NCBI RefSeq assembly: GCF_009761815.1
Contig: NZ_RWIN01000142.1
Location: forward strand, 62,001 to 126,000
Source of the DNA: Pseudomonas sp. PB120
GTDB taxonomy: Bacteria > Pseudomonadota > Gammaproteobacteria > Pseudomonadales > Pseudomonadaceae
Direction: 5' to 3'
Length of the DNA stretch: 64,000 nt
In this document: one piece after another, positions 1 through 12,263 of the stretch
Numbering within the stretch: the first letter of the stretch is position 1
Layout of the letters: the number at the start of each line of letters is the position of its first letter
Position numbers and translations under genes: made by a program
Notes under the pieces: model-generated
What the model was told of the DNA's origin: nothing
Database searches by the model: none
The model's input: the letters and a program-made list of their open reading frames with translations, nothing else

Positions 1-671
1 ACCGCTTGCCCGCTGTTGCAGCGCCAGTTTCCCTGTACCCGCTGGGAAAACTCCCGCCCGTTCTGTTCCAGTTGCCAGAGGTCGGTGCTGCCAATGAGGC
101 AGTTGTGACGGCTCAATTCCGACAAGCTGTGTGGGCGACCATACCGTTCGAGGTAGGAGGGCGACGCGCACAGGTACATGCGCCGTGGTGCCAGGCGTGT
201 CGCTACCAGCCGCGAGTCTTGCAGGCGTCCGAGGCGGATGGCCAGATCCAGGCCTTCGTGGACCAGATCGAGTTGGCGGTTGCTCAGTTCGATGTCGATC
301 CGCAGTTGCGGATAAATCCCCATGAAGCGCGTCACCAGCGGCACGATGAATCGTTCGCCGTAGGCCACGGCGCAAGTCATGCGCAGCATGCCTTTGGGTT
401 CACTGGTCAGGTCGCCCACCGCTCGCAACGCTTCTTCGCGGCCATCCTGCAAACGTTGGCAATGTTGCAGAAACGTCTGACCCGCCTCGGTCAGCGTGAC
501 TCGACGGGTACTGCGATAAAGCAGACGGGTTTGCAGGCGCTCTTCGAGGCGTACGATTTGTCGACTGACGTGAGAGGACGACACCCCAAGTCGCTCGGCG
601 GCGGCGGTGAATTGACTGCACTCGGCCACAGCAACGAATTCGTCGATACCTTCCCAGCGGTTATCGGACAT
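1..671 (-). CDS. LysR-family transcriptional regulator (C-terminus cut off by window edge)
   Basis: The reverse strand reads from an ATG at 671 to the window edge without a stop. The N-terminus (MSDNRWEGIDEFVAVAECSQ) is a typical LysR winged helix-turn-helix, with the recognition helix around residues 30-50 (GVSSSHVSRQIVRLEERL). The start of the substrate-binding domain follows (LRMTCAVAYGERFIVPLV). The gene diverges from frmA across about 107 bp, so it may control the formaldehyde genes. That role is inferred from position only. About 223 codons are visible; family members are usually near 300 residues. Confidence 0.9.
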   Translation of the reverse strand, partial: MSDNRWEGIDEFVAVAECSQFTAAAERLGVSSSHVSRQIVRLEERLQTRLLYRSTRRVTLTEAGQTFLQHCQRLQDGREEALRAVGDLTSEPKGMLRMTCAVAYGERFIVPLVTRFMGIYPQLRIDIELSNRQLDLVHEGLDLAIRLGRLQDSRLVATRLAPRRMYLCASPSYLERYGRPHSLSELSRHNCLIGSTDLWQLEQNGREFSQRVQGNWRCNSGQA

Positions 672-697
672 GAAGGATTATCCCTGTACAGCAATAA

Positions 698-1891
<1,194 letters not shown>

Positions 1892-1899
1892 GGTCGGCC

Positions 1900-2745
1900 A
1901 TGAGCCTGGAAAATATCTCCTGCCAGAAAAGCTTCGGCGGCTGGCACAAACGTTACAGGCACCGCTCCGACGTGCTCGGCTGTGACATGGTGTTCGCCGT
2001 GTACTTGCCGCCGCAAGCGGAGCAGGGTGGCACGTTGCCGGTGCTGTATTGGTTGTCCGGCCTGACCTGCACCGATGAGAACTTCATGCAAAAGGCGGGC
2101 GCCATGCGCCTGGCCGCCGAGCTGGGGCTGATCATCGTGGCGCCGGACACCAGCCCGCGTGGTCCTGACGTGCCGGGCGATCCGGATGGCGCCTGGGACT
2201 TCGGTCTCGGTGCCGGGTTTTATCTGAATGCCACGCAGGAACCCTGGTCGCGGCACTATCGGATGCATGACTATGTCGTGCAGGAATTGCCGGCATTGGT
2301 CGAGGCGCATTTCCCTGCGTCGGACCAGCGCGGCATCAGCGGCCACTCCATGGGCGGCCATGGCGCACTGGTCTGCGCGTTGCGCAATCCGGGGCGATAT
2401 CAGTCGGTGTCGGCGTTCTCGCCGATCAACAATCCGATGGATTGCCCGTGGGGTCAGAAAGCCTTTTCCCGTTACTTGGGTGAAGACCGCTCGAAATGGC
2501 GCGAATGGGATGCCTGTGCGTTGATTGCCGAGGCCGACGAGAAGCTGCCGTTGTTGGTCGATCAGGGTGATCGAGACGATTTCCTCGCTACGCAACTCAA
2601 GCCTGAAGCCTTGCAACAGGCGGCCAAACTGGCCGGTCACCCGCTGACGTTGCGCCTGCAACCGGGCTACGACCACAGCTATTTCTTCATCGCCAGCTTC
2701 ATTGGCGACCACTTGCAACATCATGCGCGCGCTCTAGGCGCCTAA
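1900..2745 (+). CDS. fghA: S-formylglutathione hydrolase
   Basis: This 281-residue serine esterase of the alpha/beta-hydrolase fold releases formate and glutathione from S-formylglutathione, completing the pathway begun by frmA. The nucleophile elbow [10 protein letters not shown] is clear, the catalytic aspartate is likely in VDQGDRDDF and the histidine in GYDHSYFFI. The length matches FrmB/FghA enzymes. Tight spacing behind frmA indicates one transcript. A hairpin with a T-run lies just downstream. Confidence 0.96.
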   Translation: MSLENISCQKSFGGWHKRYRHRSDVLGCDMVFAVYLPPQAEQGGTLPVLYWLSGLTCTDENFMQKAGAMRLAAELGLIIVAPDTSPRGPDVPGDPDGAWDFGLGAGFYLNATQEPWSRHYRMHDYVVQELPALVEAHFPASDQRGISGHSMGGHGALVCALRNPGRYQSVSAFSPINNPMDCPWGQKAFSRYLGEDRSKWREWDACALIAEADEKLPLLVDQGDRDDFLATQLKPEALQQAAKLAGHPLTLRLQPGYDHSYFFIASFIGDHLQHHARALGA

Positions 2746-2769
2746 TGTCCGCCAAAGCAGGTAGAATCA

Positions 2770-2798
2770 CGCCCTGACAAAAATCGGGGCGTTTTTTT
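2770..2798 (+). terminator. Hairpin plus T-run between fghA and ispF, touching the ispF start
   Basis: An 8-bp stem (CGCCCTGA / TCGGGGCG, one G-T pair) with a 6-nt loop is followed by seven T residues that end one base before the ispF ATG. It looks like the intrinsic terminator of frmA-fghA. Its right arm also contains the only purine-rich stretch (GGGG) that could act as an ispF ribosome-binding site. Confidence 0.6.
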
Positions 2799-3272
2799 AT
2801 GCGTATTGGCCACGGCTATGATGTGCATCGTTTCGCTGAAGGCGATTTCATTACTCTGGGCGGTGTGCGTATTGCACACGGCTTCGGGCTGCTCGCTCAC
2901 TCCGACGGTGACGTCCTGCTGCACGCCTTGAGCGATGCCTTGCTCGGCGCCGCTGCGCTGGGTGATATCGGCAAGCATTTCCCGGACACCGACCCGACCT
3001 ACAAGGGCGCTGACAGCCGTGTGCTGTTGCGTCACGTCGTCGCACTGATCCACGCCAAAGGCTGGAAAGTCGGCAACGTCGATAACACCATCGTCGCCCA
3101 GGCGCCAAAAATGGCCCCGCATATCGAATCGATGCGCGCGCTGATTGCCGCGGATCTTCAAGTTGAGTTGGATCAAGTGAACGTGAAAGCTACCACCACC
3201 GAAAAGCTCGGCTTTGTCGGTCGCGAAGAAGGCATCGCCGTGCATTCCGTTGCCTTGTTGCTGCGCGCATGA
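2799..3272 (+). CDS. ispF: 2-C-methyl-D-erythritol 2,4-cyclodiphosphate synthase
   Basis: The enzyme cyclises CDP-methylerythritol 2-phosphate with loss of CMP in the MEP pathway of isoprenoid synthesis. The N-terminal metal motif GHGYDVHRF and the second histidine in [14 protein letters not shown] are present, and the [11 protein letters not shown] segment near the C-terminus is typical. The 157 residues match the family. The stop codon overlaps the truD start (ATGA), so the two are translationally coupled. The start lies directly after a terminator-like hairpin, with no separate Shine-Dalgarno. Confidence 0.97.
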   Translation: MRIGHGYDVHRFAEGDFITLGGVRIAHGFGLLAHSDGDVLLHALSDALLGAAALGDIGKHFPDTDPTYKGADSRVLLRHVVALIHAKGWKVGNVDNTIVAQAPKMAPHIESMRALIAADLQVELDQVNVKATTTEKLGFVGREEGIAVHSVALLLRA

Positions 3273-4314
3273 ACGAAGCACAATTGCTAGGCCCACGTGC
3301 CTATGGTGAAGCCCTGGGCAGCGCCGTATTGAAAGCCACGGCGGAAGATTTCCAGGTTGATGAAGTCCTGAACATCCCGCTCAGCGGCGACGGCGAACAC
3401 CTGTGGATCTGGGTCGAAAAACGCGGCCTGAATACTGAAGAGGCAGCACGCCGCATCGCCAAGGCGGCTGGCGTGCCGTTGCGTACGGTCAGTTATGCGG
3501 GCCTCAAGGACCGCCAGGCGCTGACGCGTCAGTGGTTCAGCGTGCAACTGCCAGGCAAGGCCGATCCGGATTTGTCGGCGGCGGAAAACGACACGCTGAA
3601 AATCCTCAAGACCGGTCGGCACAAACGCAAATTGCAACGCGGTGCCCACTCGGCAAACGGCTTTACCTTGCGGCTGACGCAATTCGCCGGTGACAAAGCC
3701 GCGATCGAAGAGCGCCTGCAACTGATCATCAAGCAGGGCATTCCCAACTACTTCGGCGCCCAGCGCTTCGGGTTCGACGGCGGGAATGTGATCGATGCGC
3801 GAGCCTGGGCGGCGCGGAAAGCGTTGCCGGAGCAGCGCAATGTGCGTTCGCGGTTGCTGTCCACCGCTCGCAGTTTTCTGTTTAACCAGGTGCTGGCCGC
3901 GCGTGTTGCCGATGGCACCTGGCAGCGTGCCCAGGTCGGAGACTTGCTGGCGTTCACCGACAGCCGCAGTTTTTTCCCGGCCGGTGAAGCCGAGTGCAGC
4001 GACCCGCGCCTGGCGATTCTTGACCTGCACCCGACCGGCCCGCAGTGGGGCGAAGGTGACTCGCCGGCGACGGGGGTTGTCCATGAACTGGAGCAGGCAA
4101 TCGCCGCCCGCGAAGCCGACCTTCGCGATTGGTTGATTAACGCCGGAATGAGCCACGAACGCCGCATCCTGCGGCTGCCCATTGGTGGGTTGACGTGGCA
4201 TTATCCCGAGCCTGACATTCTGCAACTGGAATTCGTCCTGCCGGCCGGATGCTTCGCCACTGTATTGGTGCGTGAACTTGTCGATCTGGTGCCGGTGGGG
4301 CAGACGGACAGCCC

Positions 4315-4327
<13 letters not shown>
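3269..4327 (+). CDS. truD: tRNA pseudouridine(13) synthase
   Basis: TruD isomerises U13 of tRNA-Glu to pseudouridine. The catalytic aspartate is in [16 protein letters not shown], and NYFGAQRFG with the inserted TRUD domain follows. It has 352 residues, the usual length. The ATG overlaps the ispF stop and the C-terminus overlaps surE by 13 bp, in the conserved ispF-truD-surE-pcm order of Pseudomonas. Confidence 0.96.
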
Positions 4328-5738
<1,411 letters not shown>

Positions 5739-5940
5739 GCATTTGTTTCAACGGGCTGAATTCTCTTCGATGGCCTGTGTCTTACAGCGGCATCGAGCCG
5801 TTAAACGGAATTCAACGTCAGGTAGCAAACGTGTGCCTCGCATCATTAAAGGTAAAGCCTGCACGGCCCGTTATACTGGCGACAACGCGTGCCAATCTTC
5901 GGCATTCCACATTTTTCAGCCACCACAAAGGGAGCGGCGG

Positions 5941-6807
5941 GTGAGTCTCACAGTCATTGCGCAGCGTATGGGTATAACCGGCTTTCAGCGCCTGGTGACT
6001 GGCCTTGTCTTGAGTACCTTGCTGGTGGGTTGCTCCAGCAACAAATCGAGTGACGTGCGCGTCGTCGATCGCAACAACGCGGTCGCCCAGCGTCCGGCAG
6101 TGACCACGGGGCAGTATGTCGTGCGGCCTAAAGACACGCTGTTTTCCATCGCGTTTCGCTACGGTTGGGACTACAAGGCGCTCGCTGCGCGAAACAACAT
6201 CGCCGAGCCATACACCATCCACCCGGGTCAGACGATTCGCTTTGACGGCCGTAACGGTTCAACGCCGGTAGCACCGGTAGCGACGGCCAGTTCCTCTGAT
6301 TCAACGCCTTCCTCGTCAATTAAGACAACGGTAATCCGGCGCCAGCCAAACGGCGCAACGACCAGTACAACCGTGGTTGCACCGTCCGTCGCCAACAAGC
6401 CGGCACCCGCTCCACTGCCTCCTGCGGGCCCGGCCCCGACCGGCTGGGGATGGCCATCTAATGGCATTCTGATTGGTAAATTCTCTTCAAACGGGAGTTT
6501 GAATAAAGGAATTGATATCGCCGGTGATTTGGGACAGCCTGTTTTAGCTGCGTCTGATGGGACGGTGGTATACGCCGGGAGTGGCTTAAGGGGCTACGGC
6601 GAATTAGTCATCATCAAACACAGCGAAACCTACGTCAGTGCCTACGGACATAACCGCAGGTTGTTGGTTCGGGAGGGGCAGCAGGTCAAGGTCGGACAGA
6701 CAATTGCCGAAATGGGGTCAACGGGAACAGACCGGGTGAAACTGCATTTTGAGATTCGCCGCCAGGGGAAACCTGTAGATCCGCTGCAATTCCTGCCACG
6801 TCGTTGA
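5941..6807 (+). CDS. nlpD: NlpD-type lipoprotein: LysM plus degenerate LytM (M23) domain
   Basis: This is an envelope lipoprotein expected to activate a cell-wall amidase during division. The GTG at 5941 follows GGGAGCGGCGG and yields a signal peptide with lipobox LLVGC (Cys about residue 31). A LysM domain (QYVVRPKDTLFSIAFRYGWD) and a C-terminal M23 domain follow. The first zinc histidine of active LytM enzymes is replaced (NKGIDIAG), so the domain is probably regulatory, as in E. coli NlpD. The frame stays open upstream but overlaps pcm, so the GTG is preferred. Total 288 residues. Confidence 0.93.
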   Translation: MSLTVIAQRMGITGFQRLVTGLVLSTLLVGCSSNKSSDVRVVDRNNAVAQRPAVTTGQYVVRPKDTLFSIAFRYGWDYKALAARNNIAEPYTIHPGQTIRFDGRNGSTPVAPVATASSSDSTPSSSIKTTVIRRQPNGATTSTTVVAPSVANKPAPAPLPPAGPAPTGWGWPSNGILIGKFSSNGSLNKGIDIAGDLGQPVLAASDGTVVYAGSGLRGYGELVIIKHSETYVSAYGHNRRLLVREGQQVKVGQTIAEMGSTGTDRVKLHFEIRRQGKPVDPLQFLPRR

Positions 6808-6816
6808 TTGCTTACC

Positions 6817-6847
6817 AGCCTGTTCCGTCACGTAGAGGGAACAGGCT
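6817..6847 (+). promoter_or_regulatory. Perfect hairpin in the nlpD-rpoS intergenic leader
   Basis: A perfect 10-bp stem (AGCCTGTTCC / GGAACAGGCT) with an 11-nt loop lies 65 bp upstream of the rpoS ATG and has no T-run. It may stabilise the nlpD 3' end or form part of the rpoS 5' leader. The ribosome-binding site AAAGGA upstream of the ATG contains a GGA, the core of RsmA/CsrA sites. Confidence 0.5.
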
Positions 6848-6912
6848 CCAGCGTTGCCAAGGATAAAGGCGTCGCTTGAGCTTGAGGTCGAACTCACCAA
6901 AGGACTATAACA

Positions 6913-7920
6913 ATGGCTCTCAGTAAAGAAGTGCCGGAGTTTGACATCGACGATGAGGTTCTCCTGATGGAGACCGGCATCGGTACGGATTCGATGTCGA
7001 ATGATGAAGGGGCTGCTCCACCTTCCGTTCGTGCCAAATCCAAACACTCCGCTTCGTTAAAGCAACACAAGTACATTGATTACACGCGTGCACTCGATGC
7101 TACGCAGCTGTACCTCAATGAGATCGGTTTCTCCCCACTGCTGTCCCCCGAAGAAGAAGTTCATTTTGCGCGCCTGTCGCAAAGTGGTGATCCGGCCGGG
7201 CGCAAACGCATGATTGAAAGCAACCTGCGGCTGGTGGTGAAAATCGCCCGGCGCTACGTCAATCGTGGACTGTCGCTACTGGACCTGATCGAAGAGGGCA
7301 ACCTTGGACTGATCCGGGCAGTAGAGAAATTCGACCCTGAGCGCGGCTTCCGCTTTTCGACCTACGCAACCTGGTGGATCCGTCAGACCATCGAGCGCGC
7401 GATCATGAATCAGACCCGGACCATCCGGCTGCCGATCCATGTGGTCAAAGAGCTGAACGTGTACTTGCGGGCCGCAAGGGAGCTGACACAAAAGCTCGAT
7501 CACGAACCCTCACCCGAAGAAATCGCCAACCTGCTGGAAAAACCGGTGGGAGAGGTCAAGCGCATGCTGGGCTTGAACGAGCGCGTTTCTTCGGTCGACG
7601 TCTCGCTGGGTCCGGATTCGGATAAAACCCTGCTGGACACCCTTACCGATGACCGTCCAACCGATCCATGCGAACTGCTGCAGGATGACGACCTGTCCCA
7701 GAGCATCGATCAATGGCTCTCTGAGTTGACCGACAAGCAACGCGAAGTGGTGATACGTCGCTTCGGGCTGCGAGGTCATGAGAGCAGCACGCTGGAAGAC
7801 GTAGGCCTGGAAATTGGCCTGACCCGGGAGCGGGTCAGACAGATCCAGGTGGAAGGACTGAAACGTCTTCGGGAAATCCTTGAGAAAAACGGCCTGTCGA
7901 GCGAGTCGCTGTTTCAATAA
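6913..7920 (+). CDS. rpoS: RNA polymerase sigma factor RpoS (sigma-38)
   Basis: RpoS directs stationary-phase and general stress transcription. The 335-residue protein contains sigma-70 region 1.2 ([16 protein letters not shown]), region 2 ([18 protein letters not shown] and [20 protein letters not shown]), region 3, and the region 4 helix-turn-helix ([19 protein letters not shown]). It follows nlpD as in other gammaproteobacteria, where a main rpoS promoter lies inside nlpD. A strong terminator follows, then rsmZ. Confidence 0.98.
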   Translation: MALSKEVPEFDIDDEVLLMETGIGTDSMSNDEGAAPPSVRAKSKHSASLKQHKYIDYTRALDATQLYLNEIGFSPLLSPEEEVHFARLSQSGDPAGRKRMIESNLRLVVKIARRYVNRGLSLLDLIEEGNLGLIRAVEKFDPERGFRFSTYATWWIRQTIERAIMNQTRTIRLPIHVVKELNVYLRAARELTQKLDHEPSPEEIANLLEKPVGEVKRMLGLNERVSSVDVSLGPDSDKTLLDTLTDDRPTDPCELLQDDDLSQSIDQWLSELTDKQREVVIRRFGLRGHESSTLEDVGLEIGLTRERVRQIQVEGLKRLREILEKNGLSSESLFQ

Positions 7921-7943
7921 GCCATTCGCTGCATCGCTTTGAA

Positions 7944-7971
7944 AAAGCCCCGACTGGTTCGGGGTTTTTTT
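7944..7971 (+). terminator. rpoS intrinsic terminator
   Basis: A stem built on CCCCGA / TTCGGGG with a CTGG loop is followed by seven T residues, 24 bp after the rpoS stop. Confidence 0.9.
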
Positions 7972-8017
7972 ATGTTCAGGTCACTTCGGTAATCACCTCA
8001 GATTTGCAGACTCGCGT

Positions 8018-8035
8018 TGTAAGCCTTTGCTTACT
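8018..8035 (+). promoter_or_regulatory. GacA upstream activating sequence for rsmZ
   Basis: TGTAAG-CCTTTG-CTTACT matches the imperfect palindrome TGTAAG-N6-CTTACA bound by GacA. It lies about 175-190 bp upstream of the predicted rsmZ 5' end, the unusually large distance known for rsmZ in P. fluorescens. The DNA between is AT-rich, fitting a bent or IHF-bound spacer. Confidence 0.85.
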
Positions 8036-8208
8036 CTTTTCGTAAGTGTTCGTTATTTTTACAGTATGGCAGTCGTCCCTTTGCCATGGTCGATCGACTC
8101 ATCTTTTTGATTTATAAGCTTATTTTTAAAGATTAAGCAGGTATGACAGTCGATTTCGTTGATCTGGATCGATTGTCATGGCTCGGGAATTCTTTAGTAT
8201 CTGAACTG

Positions 8209-8338
8209 TGTCGACGGACAGACACGCCCTTCAAGGAAGAGGGGAATGGACATCGCAGGAAGCGTTTCATCAGGACGATGAAAAGGAACACAGGGAATAG
8301 GGAAAAAATGTGGGCGGGTCAAACCGCCCCTTTTTTTT
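8209..8338 (+). ncRNA. rsmZ: Small regulatory RNA RsmZ
   Basis: RsmZ sequesters RsmA/RsmE translational repressors in the Gac-Rsm cascade that controls secondary metabolism and biofilm formation. The sequence begins TGTCGACGGACAG, like known Pseudomonas RsmZ, and carries at least six GGA motifs, several in predicted loops (ACGGACA, AAGGAAG, ATGGACA, CAGGAAG, CAGGACG, AAGGAACA). It ends in a GGGCGG/CCGCCC hairpin followed by eight T residues. Length (about 130 nt), the place between rpoS and fdxA, and the distant GacA box all agree. The 5' end is estimated. Confidence 0.87.
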
Positions 8339-8352
8339 GCCTGCAGAAAAGC

Positions 8353-8377
8353 AAAAAGGCCCTTGTGGGGCCTTTTT
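8353..8377. terminator. Bidirectional terminator between rsmZ and fdxA
   Basis: AAAAAGGCCC-TTGT-GGGGCCTTTTT is a near-perfect inverted repeat with an A-run on one side and a T-run on the other. It can stop transcription leaving fdxA on the minus strand and readthrough from rsmZ. Confidence 0.85.
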
Positions 8378-8394
8378 CAGAAACGCGGGGGTGA

Positions 8395-8718
8395 TCAGCG
8401 TTCGAGTTGCTCGATCTTGTTTGGCTTGCCATCCCAGTCAGCCGAATCGGGCAAAGGATCTTTGCGTTCGGTGATGTTCGGCCAGATTTCGGACAGCTCA
8501 AGATTCAGTGCGATGAAATTCTCCATGCCAGCAGGTACTTCATCTTCGGAGAAGATGGCTACGGCAGGGCATTCTGGTTCGCACAGTGCGCAGTCGATGC
8601 ACTCATCCGGGTGAATCACCAGGAAGTTCGGGCCTTCGTAAAAGCAGTCCACCGGACAGACTTCTACGCAGTCGGTGTACTTGCACTTGATGCAGTTGTC
8701 GGTGACGACGAAGGTCAT
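8395..8718 (-). CDS. fdxA: Seven-iron ferredoxin FdxA
   Basis: This is a 107-residue cytoplasmic electron carrier of the Azotobacter FdI type. The first half holds the cysteines for [3Fe-4S] and [4Fe-4S] clusters ([14 protein letters not shown] and [12 protein letters not shown]). The ATG at 8718 ([19 protein letters not shown]) is preferred over an upstream in-frame start because AGGAG precedes it and the family begins MTFVVT. The order rsmZ-fdxA-mutS is typical of Pseudomonas. Confidence 0.96.
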   Translation of the reverse strand: MTFVVTDNCIKCKYTDCVEVCPVDCFYEGPNFLVIHPDECIDCALCEPECPAVAIFSEDEVPAGMENFIALNLELSEIWPNITERKDPLPDSADWDGKPNKIEQLER

Positions 8719-8860
8719 TTCTAATTTTCTCCTCAGGCGGCGGCAGCGGAGCCCCTTCACGTTGGGGTCGCCAGGTTTGGGAGCGATAGTCTGCAGGCCA
8801 GGCTATTAGCCTGCAGCATCCCAAACCGCGCGAGATTCTAACAGCTTGCAGGCAAGTGCG

Positions 8861-11440
8861 TTAGATCCGTGTCTTAAGTGTATAGAGCATTTCGAGCGCA
8901 CGACGCGGCGTCATGTCATCCAGGTCCAGTTTGGCCAGGTCATCCAGCACCGGATGCGGCAGGCTGGCGAACATATCGCTTTGCTGCGGCGCGACCGGTT
9001 TGCCTTTGGCGGCCTTCGGTACTTCATGCGGCAGGGCAGTGGCTTCCAGTCGACCCAGATGCTCACGTGCACGAACAATCACCTCGCTCGGCACACCGGC
9101 CAGTTGCGCAACGGCCAGGCCATAGCTCTGGCTGGCAGGCCCGGGCAGTACGTGGTGCAGGAACACGATGCGCTCGTTGTGCTCGGTGGCGTTGAGGTGC
9201 ACGTTGGCCACTAGCGGTTGCGCTTCCGGCAGCACGGTCAGCTCAAAGTAGTGGGTGGCGAACAATGTGTAGGCCCGCAGATGTGCCAGGCGTTCGGCGG
9301 CAGCCCAGGCCAGGGACAGACCGTCGAAGGTGCTGGTGCCGCGCCCGACTTCGTCCATCAACACCAGGCTGCGTTCGGTGGCGTTGTGCAGGATGTTGGC
9401 GGTTTCGCTCATTTCGACCATGAAGGTCGAGCGCCCACCGGCCAGGTCGTCGCTGGAACCGATCCGGGTGAAAATCCGGTCCACCAGGGACAGTTCACAA
9501 CTGGCTGCCGGCACGAAGCTGCCGATGTGCGCAAGCAGCACGATCAACGCGGTTTGGCGCATGTAGGTGGATTTACCGCCCATGTTCGGACCGGTGATCA
9601 CCAGCATCCGGGTGTTGTCATCGAGGCTCAGGTCGTTGGCCACGAACGGCGTGGTCAGCACTTGCTCGACCACCGGGTGGCGGCCCTGGCTGATGCGCAT
9701 GCACGGTTCATCGACGAAGCGCGGGCAATTCAGGTCGAGGTTCAGCGCACGTTCAGCGAGGTTGCTCAGCACGTCCAGTTCGGCGAGTGCGGCGGCAGTG
9801 TCTTGCAGCGGTGGCAACTGGGCGATCAGGTCTTCAAGCAGCGCTTCATAGAGCATCTTCTCGCGAGCCAGGGCGCGGCTCTTGGCCGACAGCGCCTTGT
9901 CTTCGAACGCTTTCAGTTCCGGCGTGATGAAGCGCTCGGCACCTTTGAGCGTCTGGCGCCGGATGTAGTCGGCGGGTGCCGATTCGGCCTGCTTGCTCGG
10001 CAGCTCGATGAAGTAACCGTGAATCCGGTTGTACCCGACCTTCAGGTGCGACAGGCCGGTGCGCGCCTTCTCCCGTGCTTCGAGGTCGATCAGGAATTGC
10101 CCGGCGTTTTCGCTGAGCGATTGCAGGTCGTCCAGCTCGGCGTCGTAGCCGGTTTTCAACACACCACCGTCACGGATCACCGCCGGCGGGTTGTCGATGA
10201 TGGCTTTTTCCAGCAGCGCCGCGAGTTCCGGGTAAGTGCTGGTGGTTTTGGCCAACTGAATGATGTGCGGCGCTTCGAGCTCGGTCATCGCAACTTGCAG
10301 CTCTGGCAGCGCGCCGAGTGCATCACGCAGGCGAGCCAGGTCGCGAGGACGGGCGTTACGCAGGCCGATCCGCGCCAGAATCCGCTCGATGTCACCGATT
10401 TCCTTGAGCTGCGGTTGCAGCTTTTCGAAACGGTATGCGTCGAGCAGGCAAGTGATCGAGGTCTGGCGCGCCAGCAATACGGTCAGATCACGTAACGGGC
10501 GATTCAGCCAACGGGTCAGCAGACGGCTGCCCATAGCGGTCTGGCAACGATCAACCACCGACTGCAGCGTGTTGTCGCGACCGCCCGCCAGGTTGGTGTC
10601 CAGTTCCAGGTTGCGCCGGCTCGCACCATCCAGCACCACGGTGTCGTCCAGGCGTTCATGGCGCAGGCTGCGTAAATGGGGCAGGGCGGTGCGCTGGGTT
10701 TCCTTGGCGTAGCTGAGCAGGCAACCGGCGGCGCCGATGGCCAGGGTCAGGTTTTCGCAGCCAAAACCTTTCAGGTCCTGGGTCGAGAATTGTTGGCAGA
10801 GACTTTTCAGCGCCGAGTCGCGTTCGAAATCCCACGGCGCACGGCGACGAACCCCACGACGTTTTTCCGCGGGCAGATCCTTGGGCCAGTCATCCGGGAT
10901 CATCAGCTCCACCGGATTGACCCGCTCCAGTTCCGCCAGCAGGTTTTCCCAACCCTTGATTTCCAGCACGCTGAAGTTGCCGCTGGTGATGTCGAGCACC
11001 GCCAGACCGAACAAACGCTCGTCACCCAGCACCGCCGCGATCAGATTGTCCCGACGCTCATCCAGCAGCGCTTCATCACTCACCGTACCCGGGGTGATGA
11101 TCCGCACCACTTGGCGATCGACTGGCCCTTTGCTGGTTGCCGGATCGCCAACCTGCTCACAGATCACCACCGACTCGCCGAGCTTCACCAGCTTCGCCAG
11201 GTAACCTTCGGCGGCGTGGTAAGGAATCCCGCACATAGGAATGGCCTGGCCGGCCGATTGACCACGGGCGGTCAGGGTGATGTCCAGCAACTTGGCGGCT
11301 TTCTTCGCATCTTCGTAGAAGATTTCGTAGAAATCGCCCATGCGATAGAACATCAGCTGGTCTGGGTGCTGGTTCTTCAGGCGCCAGTATTGCTGCATCA
11401 TCGGCGTGTGGGAGGACAGATCGGACAGTGCTTTATTCAT
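8861..11440 (-). CDS. mutS: DNA mismatch repair protein MutS
   Basis: MutS recognises base mismatches and small loops and recruits MutL. The ATG at 11440 gives 859 residues. The mismatch-binding domain carries the Phe-X-Glu motif ([19 protein letters not shown]), and the ATPase core has Walker [14 protein letters not shown] and the downstream [12 protein letters not shown]. Upstream in-frame sequence is low-complexity and is rejected as the start. The 234-bp gap to cinA holds no insert, although in several fluorescens-group genomes this locus carries tailocin clusters. Confidence 0.98.
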   Translation of the reverse strand: MNKALSDLSSHTPMMQQYWRLKNQHPDQLMFYRMGDFYEIFYEDAKKAAKLLDITLTARGQSAGQAIPMCGIPYHAAEGYLAKLVKLGESVVICEQVGDPATSKGPVDRQVVRIITPGTVSDEALLDERRDNLIAAVLGDERLFGLAVLDITSGNFSVLEIKGWENLLAELERVNPVELMIPDDWPKDLPAEKRRGVRRRAPWDFERDSALKSLCQQFSTQDLKGFGCENLTLAIGAAGCLLSYAKETQRTALPHLRSLRHERLDDTVVLDGASRRNLELDTNLAGGRDNTLQSVVDRCQTAMGSRLLTRWLNRPLRDLTVLLARQTSITCLLDAYRFEKLQPQLKEIGDIERILARIGLRNARPRDLARLRDALGALPELQVAMTELEAPHIIQLAKTTSTYPELAALLEKAIIDNPPAVIRDGGVLKTGYDAELDDLQSLSENAGQFLIDLEAREKARTGLSHLKVGYNRIHGYFIELPSKQAESAPADYIRRQTLKGAERFITPELKAFEDKALSAKSRALAREKMLYEALLEDLIAQLPPLQDTAAALAELDVLSNLAERALNLDLNCPRFVDEPCMRISQGRHPVVEQVLTTPFVANDLSLDDNTRMLVITGPNMGGKSTYMRQTALIVLLAHIGSFVPAASCELSLVDRIFTRIGSSDDLAGGRSTFMVEMSETANILHNATERSLVLMDEVGRGTSTFDGLSLAWAAAERLAHLRAYTLFATHYFELTVLPEAQPLVANVHLNATEHNERIVFLHHVLPGPASQSYGLAVAQLAGVPSEVIVRAREHLGRLEATALPHEVPKAAKGKPVAPQQSDMFASLPHPVLDDLAKLDLDDMTPRRALEMLYTLKTRI

Positions 11441-11673
11441 CGGATAATCAGGCAAATTCGTTGAAAGGTGTAGGGCAAAGGAGGGGCATCGACCCGGCTT
11501 TTCCGCGATGGGCGCAAGGTTAACATGGGCAGTCCGCCCGACGCAGGGATGAAAGCTGCGCGGTGCGCTTCTACTTGTCGGCGCGCCCGCGACCGCTAAC
11601 ATTTTGACCGACTCCGCGCCTTGCAAGCGCGATACGCTCGTGTACGGTAGTTCCCATTCCGCTCGATCAGGAG

Positions 11674-12180
11674 ATGACCGTGAAAGAAATCACTCAACTG
11701 GCCGCTGAACTTGGCAGGCGCCTGCAGGTTCTCAATGCTCACGTCACTGCCGCCGAGTCCTGTACCGGCGGCGGGATCAGTGAAGCGATCACCCGGATCC
11801 CGGGCAGTTCGGCGTGGTTCGAGGCCGGTTATGTGACGTACTCCAACCGACAGAAAACCCAGCAACTGAATGTCCCGGAAGCGTTGTTTTCCACGGTAGG
11901 GGCGGTCAGCCGCGAAGTGGTCGAGGCCATGGTCCGCGGCGCGCAGGAAAAAAGCCGGGCGCATTTTGCGGTGGCGGTCAGTGGTGTGGCCGGGCCGGAC
12001 GGTGGTTCGCCGAACAAGCCAGTGGGCACCGTATGGCTGGCCTGGGGTGTGGGCGAACAGGTGTTCAGCGAGGTCCAGCACTTCCCCGGCAACCGGGACG
12101 AGGTCCGCCGACAAACGGTGAAGGCCGCGCTAGAGGGGCTGCTACGTCATGCCATGGGAGAAATCTCAAATCAGGGGTAG
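11674..12180 (+). CDS. pncC: Nicotinamide-nucleotide amidase (CinA C-terminal family)
   Basis: This 168-residue stand-alone CinA C-terminal domain deamidates nicotinamide mononucleotide to nicotinate mononucleotide in NAD recycling. [14 protein letters not shown] holds the catalytic Ser and [19 protein letters not shown] is the family signature. The ATG at 11674 touches the AGGAG, so the GTG six bases later (11680) may be used. It lies just ahead of recA, as in most Pseudomonas; the recA SOS box begins 28 bp after its stop. Confidence 0.94.
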   Translation: MTVKEITQLAAELGRRLQVLNAHVTAAESCTGGGISEAITRIPGSSAWFEAGYVTYSNRQKTQQLNVPEALFSTVGAVSREVVEAMVRGAQEKSRAHFAVAVSGVAGPDGGSPNKPVGTVWLAWGVGEQVFSEVQHFPGNRDEVRRQTVKAALEGLLRHAMGEISNQG

Positions 12181-12207
12181 GCGATCCTGAATCGCTGTGG
12201 AATAATA

Positions 12208-12223
12208 CTGGCTACTTATACAG
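12208..12223 (+). promoter_or_regulatory. LexA (SOS) box of recA
   Basis: CTGGCTACTTATACAG fits the LexA operator CTG-N10-CAG and sits 41 bp upstream of the recA ATG, as expected for SOS control of recA-recX. Confidence 0.9.
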
Positions 12224-12263
12224 GTGTTGGCCGTCAGGCCTTATTGATTACGTGAGGACTTTA

